11,392 nucleotides of DNA from JBNKDD01 sp050288085. Lineage in GTDB: Bacteria > Chloroflexota > Anaerolineae > Aggregatilineales > UBA3940. The notes beneath the pieces are model-generated. The model was not told where the DNA came from. It was given only the letters and a program-made list of their open reading frames with translations, and did no database searches. Location of the stretch: the NCBI GenBank assembly GCA_050288085.1, contig JBNKDD010000182.1, positions 1 through 11,392 of the forward strand. Reading direction: 5' to 3'. Every line of letters begins with the position of its first letter. Position 1 is the first letter of the stretch. A program made the position numbers and the translations under genes. Positions 5,707-11,392 of the stretch are shown in pieces.

Positions 5707-6735
5707 ATGAAGCTTGCTCTACTTGATTACCTGGTTTGCATTCAGTGCCAGTCTACCCTGGAATGTGACGAGCAAAATGATGAGGTCATCGACGGCACAT
5801 TGACGTGTACGGGGTGTGGGCGGACTTACCCGATTACAAATGGCATTCCCCGTTTTGTCACGCAAGAAAATCCCCTGGAAGGGAAAAATGTTGAAACGGC
5901 AGATGCCTTTGGTTGGGAATGGCAGGAATTTAGAGAGCTGCATGACATTCAAAAATACACCGAGCAATTCCTGGATTGGATTTATCCCATTGAGTCGGAC
6001 TTCCTGAAAGACAAAATCATACTGGATGCAGGTTGTGGAATGGGTCGTTTCTCCTCAGTCAGCCACACATTTGGGGCAAAGATGGTATTTGCAGTTGATG
6101 CCAGCGAAGCGGTTGAGGCGGCCTATCAAAATAAAAGGGACTACCCCACTGTTCATGTGATTCAGGCTGATATCCATCACATGCCTTTCCGACAGGGGGC
6201 AGAGGCCCCGGTGGATTTCGGCTTTTCGATTGGGGTGCTGCATCATCTGGACAATCCAGAAGCAGGTTTCCGGGCATTAGCCCGCCATATTAAAGTGGGC
6301 GGAAGCATTTTCGGCTGGGTCTACGGGCGGGAAAATAACGGCTGGCTGGTCCACATCGTCAACCCTATCCGCGAGTCGATCACATCTCGGCTCTCCCGAA
6401 AAACCCTATATGTTCTATCCTGGCTGATGACCGTCATGTTGCAGCCGGTGTTGAAGGTGATCTATCGCCCGGTCAGCACGGTAGAAGGATTGAAGGGTCT
6501 GCGAAAAATCCTGCCCTATTTTGACTACCTGGCCTGGCTGTCGGCCTATGGCTTCCGGCACAATCACCATGTCATCTTTGATCATCTGGTGGCCCCGGTA
6601 GCCTACTATATCAGCAAGGAAGAATATCAAGCCTGGTTTGACCACGCCCACATCGAATTGATCGACCTGACCTGGCGCAACCGGAACAGTTGGCGTGGAC
6701 ATGGCCGCATCACACAGGCAACTCACCAATCATAA
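5707..6735 (+). CDS. SAM-dependent methyltransferase with N-terminal Trm112-like zinc ribbon
   Basis: A 342-residue class I methyltransferase. The N-terminus carries a zinc ribbon of the Trm112/UPF0434 type (C11-x2-C14 and C34-x2-C37, then YPITNGIPRFV). The SAM fold follows: motif I ILDAGCGMG (105-113), the acidic end of strand 2 (VFAVDAS, D131), QADIHHMPF (153-161) and FSIGVLHHLDNPE (173-185). A hydrophobic stretch at 234-253 and the C-terminal WFDHAHIELIDLTWRNRNSW complete it. I chose ATG 5707 because AAGGA lies 7 nt upstream; an ATG 57 nt earlier lacks a site. It is the first gene of the glycan operon, 3 bp before the glycosyltransferase. Such proteins in surface-glycan clusters may methylate sugars or lipid-linked intermediates. 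The true acceptor is unknown. Confidence 0.9.
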   Translation: MKLALLDYLVCIQCQSTLECDEQNDEVIDGTLTCTGCGRTYPITNGIPRFVTQENPLEGKNVETADAFGWEWQEFRELHDIQKYTEQFLDWIYPIESDFLKDKIILDAGCGMGRFSSVSHTFGAKMVFAVDASEAVEAAYQNKRDYPTVHVIQADIHHMPFRQGAEAPVDFGFSIGVLHHLDNPEAGFRALARHIKVGGSIFGWVYGRENNGWLVHIVNPIRESITSRLSRKTLYVLSWLMTVMLQPVLKVIYRPVSTVEGLKGLRKILPYFDYLAWLSAYGFRHNHHVIFDHLVAPVAYYISKEEYQAWFDHAHIELIDLTWRNRNSWRGHGRITQATHQS

Positions 6736-6738
6736 GCC

Positions 6739-7884
6739 ATGCGTATCCTGATCATCAACTACGAGTTTCCGCCGATCGGTGGTGGAGGCGGCACGGCTTC
6801 ACTCCAGGCAGCAGCCCGGCTTTCTGAGAAACACGCGGTCAAAGTGCTGACATCGCGTTATGCCGATCTGCCATCTTACGAGCGCATAGACCGCTTTGAA
6901 GTTCACCGCGTCCCGGTGATGCGGCGGCGGCAAGATCGCTCCAATATTTTCGAGATGATGACCTTCATCCTGGGAGCGATGTGGGGTGGTCGGCGATTGA
7001 TCCGGGAATGGCAGCCCGATGTGATGGCCGCATTTTTCGGGATTCCAAGCGGGGTGGCCGCCTGGATTTTTCACCTCCTGACCGGTATACCGTACACGAT
7101 ATCGCTCCTGGGGGGTGATGTTCCCGGCTTTACGGGGATCGGGCTGGAACTGCATTACCGGCTGCTCAAGCCCTTGATCCGTGTTATCTGGCGGAAAGCC
7201 GCCGGTGTGACGGCCAACAGTGTCGGGCTGGCAAATCTGGCACAACAAACCACCCCTGAACTGGACATCCAGGTGATTGTCAACGGGATTGATACGGAGC
7301 AGTTCTGCCCGGCTGAAACTCCTCCCCCCGCCCCCGTGCGGGTTCTTTTTATAGGGCGCTTGGTCGAGCATAAAGCTCCGGGTGATCTGATCCAGGCAGC
7401 AGCCCTGCTCAAACAAAAGGATATTGCCCCCTTCGTGATTGAATTTGTGGGGGACGGCCCCTTACGCGAATCGCTGGAAAATCTAAGTGTCGAGCTTGCC
7501 GTTGATGATCGTGTAGAGTTTTCCGGCTGGTGGCCCTTCGAGCAGCTCGCCGATAAATATCGCTCTGCGCACGTGTTCTGCCTGCCCTCTCTCCACGAGG
7601 GAATGCCCTATGTTGTAGTGCAGGCGATGGCCTGCGGGTTGCCGATTGTCGGCACCGATTCGATTGGCATGCAAGAACTGGTAGTCGATGGGGAAAACGG
7701 CTTCCTGATCCCAATTAGTACGCCGGATCAGCTAGCCGACCGGCTGGCTGCGGTGATCAATGATCCCGACCTGCGGGCGAGGATGGGCATCAAAGCGCGG
7801 GAGTATGCCCTGCCTTATAACTGGGACATCTTCGCCGAGCGATACGAAGCCCTGTTCCGCGCCGCTTTAGAGAAATCACAATGA
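6739..7884 (+). CDS. Glycosyltransferase, GT4-like (GT-B fold)
   Basis: A 381-residue glycosyltransferase that would transfer a sugar from a nucleotide donor to a growing glycan or lipid carrier at the inner membrane face. The N-terminal domain opens with a glycine-rich acceptor loop (YEFPPIGGGGGTA, 8-20). The C-terminal donor domain shows VRVLFIGRLVEHKAPGDLIQA (from 200; R207 and K212 at the usual phosphate-binding places), VEFSGW and the LHEGMPY...QAMACGLPIVGTD block. Oddly, the second Glu of the EX7E motif is Gln: E287-x7-Q295 (codon CAG at 7621). Length and architecture otherwise fit GT4. It starts 3 bp after the methyltransferase and overlaps the next gene by 4 bp, so translation is probably coupled. 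Acceptor and sugar cannot be inferred. Confidence 0.92.
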   Translation: MRILIINYEFPPIGGGGGTASLQAAARLSEKHAVKVLTSRYADLPSYERIDRFEVHRVPVMRRRQDRSNIFEMMTFILGAMWGGRRLIREWQPDVMAAFFGIPSGVAAWIFHLLTGIPYTISLLGGDVPGFTGIGLELHYRLLKPLIRVIWRKAAGVTANSVGLANLAQQTTPELDIQVIVNGIDTEQFCPAETPPPAPVRVLFIGRLVEHKAPGDLIQAAALLKQKDIAPFVIEFVGDGPLRESLENLSVELAVDDRVEFSGWWPFEQLADKYRSAHVFCLPSLHEGMPYVVVQAMACGLPIVGTDSIGMQELVVDGENGFLIPISTPDQLADRLAAVINDPDLRARMGIKAREYALPYNWDIFAERYEALFRAALEKSQ

Positions 7885-8777
7885 AAGTAGTTGTGTTGGG
7901 TGGGAGCGGGTTCCTAGGCAGTCAGCTTGTGCAGTTGCTGGCAGCCCAGGGACACACGCTAACGGTTCTGGACATCGCGCGGCCCGTCAAGCCAGTAGAA
8001 GGTGTGCAGTACGTGATCGGTGATTGGCACAGCCGCGAAACTCTGGACGATGCCCTGGACGAGACTGATGTAGTCTACCATTTCATCTGGGCAACGGTTC
8101 CGACCACCTCGGCGCTCAGCCTTTCACAGGGACTTCAAGCCAATGTGCTGCCCTCGCTGCATCTCTTCCAGACATGTGTGGAACATGGTGTCGGGCGGGT
8201 AATTTTCTCCTCTACGGGCGGGGCGATCTATGGCCCAACCGATGTTCTGCCCATCCCTGAATCTCATCCCCTGAATCCGATCTCCGGGTATGGGCTCACC
8301 AAGATGATCGTAGAACACTATTTGGAGCTGGTTTATAAATCCCACGACCTGCACTATATTATCGGGCGGCCCGGCAATGCCTATGGCAGAGGCCAGCGCA
8401 CCGATGGCGTACAGGGTGTAGTCGGGCGGTTGTTGTGGTGCGCGGAACACCAACAACCATTTACCCTGTATGGCAACGGCGAAATCGTGCGCGACTATAT
8501 TGCGGTGGAGGATATCGCCACTGCTTTCGCTGCGCTGCTTGACGTGAACGATACGCCGCAGGTCTTCAACATTGGGACCGGGCAGGGAACATCGATCCGC
8601 ACGTTGATCGCCAAAGTCGAGACATTAACCGGCAAGCCGATTGCCATCCGGCAGGAGGCGGCCCGCTGGTTCGATGTACCTGCTAATGTACTGGATATCA
8701 GCCGCATCCAGTCAATGACGGGTTGGATACCTCAGCACACATTGGACGAAGACTTACAAGTGCTGGGGGAACTTTAG
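7881..8777 (+). CDS. NAD-dependent NDP-sugar epimerase/dehydratase (extended SDR, GalE/WcaG-like)
   Basis: A 298-residue extended short-chain dehydrogenase that would reshape a nucleotide sugar (4-epimerisation, dehydration or similar) for the neighbouring glycosyltransferases. The Rossmann motif is G7-x2-G10-x2-G13 (VVLGGSGFLGS). The active-site region reads FSSTGGAIYGP (109-119), with catalytic Y137-x3-K141 (GYGLTK). Substrate-side segments are GRPGNAYG, RDYIAVEDIA (the usual RDY+HV-D block) and FNIGTGQGTS. It starts at ATG 7881 inside the TGA of the glycosyltransferase (ATGA overlap). The length (family about 300-330) is normal. The ordinary GalE-type subfamily cannot be separated from 4-ketoreductase or 4,6-dehydratase relatives by eye. 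It lacks the T-D-E triad of RmlB-like dehydratases, so epimerase or reductase is the better guess. Confidence 0.9.
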   Translation: MKVVVLGGSGFLGSQLVQLLAAQGHTLTVLDIARPVKPVEGVQYVIGDWHSRETLDDALDETDVVYHFIWATVPTTSALSLSQGLQANVLPSLHLFQTCVEHGVGRVIFSSTGGAIYGPTDVLPIPESHPLNPISGYGLTKMIVEHYLELVYKSHDLHYIIGRPGNAYGRGQRTDGVQGVVGRLLWCAEHQQPFTLYGNGEIVRDYIAVEDIATAFAALLDVNDTPQVFNIGTGQGTSIRTLIAKVETLTGKPIAIRQEAARWFDVPANVLDISRIQSMTGWIPQHTLDEDLQVLGEL

Positions 8778-8821
8778 TGCGTACTTGCAATTGACACAGT
8801 ACGGTTAGGATTGGATTGAAT

Positions 8822-9568
8822 ATGAGTCAACCACCAAAAACTACCCAGGAATATCAAGGATACTACGACAATAAATGGAGCAAATCCTGGGGTGATATGC
8901 AGGAATATGGCCCTATGCACCGGCATCTACGCCGCCAGATTATGCGTCGTGTCCGCCAGTTCAGCTTTGAATCCATCCTGGATGCTGGCTGCGGAAATGG
9001 CTTGATGCTTGCCCATTTTCGCCATTTATATGGCAACCAGATGCGATTGGTCGGAACCGATGTGTCAGAAGAAGCGCTGGCGCAGGCACGCAAACATGTA
9101 GATGCTGAATTCATCTCTATGGATTTACAACGCAGCCATCTTCCCGAAGTCTTCGACCTGGTGATTTGCTCTGAAACTCTGGAGCATATTGAAGATGACC
9201 AGAGCGCTGCTAACAATCTATATCAGATGGCCCGCCACCTGATCGTGTCTGTGCCCGGCAACACCTTTAAACGCGAAGATACGTTGGCCGGACACTATCG
9301 GCGCTATACAACGGAAAGCCTGGCCGAACTGCTCAGCAACGCCGGGTTTCAAGTCCTGGAGGCCAGTGAGTGGGGTTTTCCCTTTTTCTCGCCGCTCTAC
9401 CGCCTGCTAATGGACGTCGCCCCCCATGAAGCCCGTACTGGCAATCAGTTAACCTGGCAGCAGCGTGTCATCGGTGAAATCCTTCACGCCATATTTTTCT
9501 TGAACGTGGTTAAAAAAGGTGATCAACTGTTTGCAGTTGCACAGCGCCCCATCGTGAAAAATGGATAG
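8822..9568 (+). CDS. Class I SAM-dependent methyltransferase
   Basis: A 248-residue methyltransferase. The SAM-binding motif I is ILDAGCGNG (52-60), the acidic strand-2 end is VGTD (D80), and the post-motif segment is FDLVICSETLEHIED (110-124), followed by LIVSVPGN. The N-terminus (YQGYYDNKWSKSWGDM) resembles the Y-YD-W openings of small-molecule and glycan methyltransferases. ATG at 8822 is preferred; a TTG 6 nt earlier in the same frame has AGGA at slightly better spacing (5 nt versus 11), so the start is uncertain by two residues. It follows the epimerase by 44 bp and precedes another methyltransferase by 5 bp. Acceptor unknown; a sugar or lipid-linked saccharide is suggested by context only. 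Confidence 0.9.
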   Translation: MSQPPKTTQEYQGYYDNKWSKSWGDMQEYGPMHRHLRRQIMRRVRQFSFESILDAGCGNGLMLAHFRHLYGNQMRLVGTDVSEEALAQARKHVDAEFISMDLQRSHLPEVFDLVICSETLEHIEDDQSAANNLYQMARHLIVSVPGNTFKREDTLAGHYRRYTTESLAELLSNAGFQVLEASEWGFPFFSPLYRLLMDVAPHEARTGNQLTWQQRVIGEILHAIFFLNVVKKGDQLFAVAQRPIVKNG

Positions 9569-9573
9569 TATAT

Positions 9574-10464
9574 ATGCTAACACACGAGATACTCCTCGAT
9601 AATCTCTACGAAGATGTCTTTGAGAACTACAAAGAAACCCTTGCGATCATTGCTCGCGATGAAAGCTATCTGGCCCAGATCGCCAGAGAGACCTTATCAC
9701 CTGAACGCTCCCACGAGCAGATCAAAATGCTGGAGCGTATGATAGGCCGCCCGGTGCGTGGTTTACGCATTATGGAGCTTGGCTCTGGGAACGGGATCAC
9801 GGTCGTCACTGCCGAGCAAGAATACGGCGCGGAGGCGTATGGCCTCGAACCCGGCGAAGATGAGTTTTCCGGCTCATATGCTGTAGGACAGAAAGTGCTG
9901 GCATTGGCCGGGATGCCCGGTGACCGGATTACACAGGGGGTTGGGGAGAAGATGCCTTACCCCGATGAAAGCTTCGATGTTGTTTTTTCTACCCAGGTTC
10001 TGGAGCATGTACAGGACCCCAAAGCCGTGATTGAAGAATGCATTCGTATCTTAAAGCCTGGCGGATTCATGCACCATATTGTTCCGAATTATAATTCCTG
10101 GTGGGAAGGGCATTATGGGGTCTTGTGGATTCCGAATATGCCTGCCTGGTTGGGTAAGCTTTATATCCGGCTGTACCGGCGTGACCCGGCCTTTATCGAC
10201 GCATTGCAGTTAATCAACCCGCGCCAGTTGAAACGTATCCTGGCCCCTTATGTCCAGCGGGGCGATGTAGTCATCACTGGCTGGGGGCAGAATGTCTGGG
10301 AAGAACGTGTCCGCTCGATTGATTTCTCCGCCTGGGCCACGCTCTCACGTGTCAAAAATATCCTGGAACTGCTGCACAAACTCAAATTGATCGACCTGTT
10401 AATCGTGGTTGGAAAATGGCTGCGCTGGGAGACTCCGATCATTCTGACTGTGAAAAAGCAGTAA
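9574..10464 (+). CDS. Class I SAM-dependent methyltransferase (Methyltransf_11-like)
   Basis: A 296-residue protein. A helical N-terminal extension (about 60 residues) precedes motif I IMELGSGNG (66-74), strand-2 E92 (YGLEPGEDEF), and MPYPDESFDVVFSTQVLEHVQDP (127-149) with the ILKPGGF segment typical of Methyltransf_11. A long C-terminal part (NYNSWWEGHYGVLW, then hydrophobic and basic helices to the end) could bind an acceptor or the membrane. The ATG at 9574 is 5 bp after the preceding stop and has only a weak ribosome binding site, which suggests translational coupling. It differs from the other two methyltransferases in domain arrangement, so it is not a recent duplicate. Function in surface-glycan decoration is inferred. 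Confidence 0.9.
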   Translation: MLTHEILLDNLYEDVFENYKETLAIIARDESYLAQIARETLSPERSHEQIKMLERMIGRPVRGLRIMELGSGNGITVVTAEQEYGAEAYGLEPGEDEFSGSYAVGQKVLALAGMPGDRITQGVGEKMPYPDESFDVVFSTQVLEHVQDPKAVIEECIRILKPGGFMHHIVPNYNSWWEGHYGVLWIPNMPAWLGKLYIRLYRRDPAFIDALQLINPRQLKRILAPYVQRGDVVITGWGQNVWEERVRSIDFSAWATLSRVKNILELLHKLKLIDLLIVVGKWLRWETPIILTVKKQ

Positions 10465-10491
10465 ATATTTCTTTTCCACGACCGGAGACTC

Positions 10492-11392
10492 ATGACCAAA
10501 AAATCTATGACCCTCCCCGGCTGGCTGAAGTGGCTCACACTTGGCATGTTAGCTACCTGGCTGGTTTACCATATCGTTACCCTGACAACCTATCCCCAGG
10601 CCTGGTGTGATGAAGCTACTTATGTCAATGCTACCGATGCTTTTCTCCACACCGGGCGGTTCACGTTGCCGATCCATCAAGATGTGGCGGGGGCAGATCA
10701 TAACTACGCAACCGGTGGGCGGCTGTACCTGATTGGGCAGAGCGCCATCCTCGCCGTGCTGGGAACCGGGTTATGGCAGGCGCGATTGTATGCCGTGATG
10801 GCCTGGATTGCGTCGGTGGTGCTGCTCTACCTGGTGGCCCGCGAATGGTACAGCCCATCGATAGCGGCGCTGGCGGCCCTGGTATATGGGGTGAGCTTTG
10901 AAACATACATCCGAGCACATATCGCCCGCCCGGATACCTGGGCGATAGCGGCAGTACTGCTGGAAATATACCTGTTCCAGCAGGCCAAACGCCGCCCGAC
11001 AACCCTTCGGCTGGCGCTGGTCGGGTTAGTCGGCATGCTGGCGGTAAGTGTCTATTGGAATGCCATCCACTTTGGGTTAGCGGTAGCCGTGCTGGTGGTC
11101 ATCACTTTTGGCATCAAGATGAAGCGTCCTGACCTGGTGCTGGCCTATGCTGCTGGGGGAATATTGGGAGCAGCATTATTTGTCGTTGCCCATGCTTATC
11201 CCGATCCCCAGATTGCTTATTATCAATGGTTCGAGGCGATACCTAGATTTGGATATGGAACGACTCAGACTATCTACAGCAAGCCTCTTTTTTGGTTAAC
11301 GACCTACTTCTGGGACAGCGACCGGGGCATTGCAGCTTTGCAAACCATCCTCTTTCTAACCGGCATGGGTTTAGCCGCCTGGAAAGGCGGTC
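10492..11392 (+). CDS. GT-C membrane glycosyltransferase, GT39/PMT_2-like, N-terminal part (cut by window edge)
   Basis: 300 codons are open to the right edge. It encodes a multi-pass membrane protein that would transfer a sugar from a polyprenyl-phosphate donor on the outer face of the membrane. The first membrane segment (about 12-33) is followed by YPQAWCDEATYVNA (34-47), where D40-E41 is the DE motif of the first extracytoplasmic loop typical of ArnT/PMT-like enzymes. R146-P147-D148 sits in ARPDTWA, also typical. Further hydrophobic segments are seen at about 98-117, 122-136, 150-160 and 175-205. The start is ATG 10492, with GGAG 4 nt upstream, 27 bp after the methyltransferase. The C-terminal domain is outside the window, so subfamily is open. 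Confidence 0.85.
   Translation, partial: MTKKSMTLPGWLKWLTLGMLATWLVYHIVTLTTYPQAWCDEATYVNATDAFLHTGRFTLPIHQDVAGADHNYATGGRLYLIGQSAILAVLGTGLWQARLYAVMAWIASVVLLYLVAREWYSPSIAALAALVYGVSFETYIRAHIARPDTWAIAAVLLEIYLFQQAKRRPTTLRLALVGLVGMLAVSVYWNAIHFGLAVAVLVVITFGIKMKRPDLVLAYAAGGILGAALFVVAHAYPDPQIAYYQWFEAIPRFGYGTTQTIYSKPLFWLTTYFWDSDRGIAALQTILFLTGMGLAAWKGG

Noticed and set aside
6799..7416. A 205-codon minus-strand open frame opposite the GT4-like gene
   Set aside because: Antisense shadow: rich in Pro/Gly/His/Arg, no recognisable motif, no ribosome binding site, and the opposite strand is a well-supported glycosyltransferase.
8790..8820. TTGACA in the gap before the second methyltransferase as an internal promoter
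   Set aside because: The -35 match is perfect, but at 16-18 bp spacing the only -10 candidate is about GATTGA, a poor match, and it nearly overlaps the start codon. The gene is more simply part of the upstream operon.

Overview
The window holds two unrelated-looking gene blocks that are transcribed away from each other from a shared control region at about 5430-5706. The organism is most likely a member of the Chloroflexota (Anaerolineae-like). This rests on the substrate-binding lipoprotein, whose Thr/Val/Glu-rich linker after the lipobox (TVVVTQEVEV..., VVVTATPEP) is typical of that phylum, on the mixed, moderate-GC codon use, and on a GT39-type membrane glycosyltransferase with a YPQAWCDEATY motif. 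This is an inference from style, not from a marker gene.

Left block (1-5488, all minus strand): a carbohydrate uptake and utilisation locus. Read in the direction of transcription it comprises a LacI-family repressor (4324-5343), a lipoprotein sugar-binding protein (2625-4001), two CUT1-type ABC permeases (1496-2449 and 532-1371) and the first 132 codons of a cytoplasmic GH3 beta-glycosidase (1-398, cut by the window edge). No ABC ATPase is present, so the transporter probably uses a shared ATPase encoded elsewhere. A near-perfect 22-bp palindrome lies directly downstream of the predicted repressor promoter. A second copy matching it at 18 of 22 positions lies upstream of the transporter genes. 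Together they give a concrete operator model: the repressor controls itself and the transporter/GH3 operon. Inverted repeats sit in every gap between transporter-operon genes, and a rho-independent terminator follows the repressor gene.

Right block (5580-11392, all plus strand): a cell-surface glycan or glycolipid biosynthesis operon, cut at the right edge. It has a candidate promoter (TTGGAA-17-TATAAT), then a zinc-ribbon SAM methyltransferase, a GT4-like glycosyltransferase, an extended-SDR NDP-sugar epimerase/dehydratase, two further distinct SAM methyltransferases, and the N-terminal 300 residues of a multi-pass GT-C (GT39/PMT_2-like) glycosyltransferase. Spacing is tight (3 bp, 4-bp overlap, 44, 5 and 27 bp), which supports one transcript. 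The natural reading is assembly of a nucleotide-sugar-derived, probably methylated, surface saccharide. Acceptors and sugars cannot be read from the sequence.

I see no tRNA, rRNA, CRISPR array, insertion sequence or phage gene. Nothing here amounts to a clearly new biological system. The most informative signals are the paired operators, the intercistronic hairpins, the methyltransferase-rich glycan operon and a substituted EX7E motif in the GT4 enzyme.
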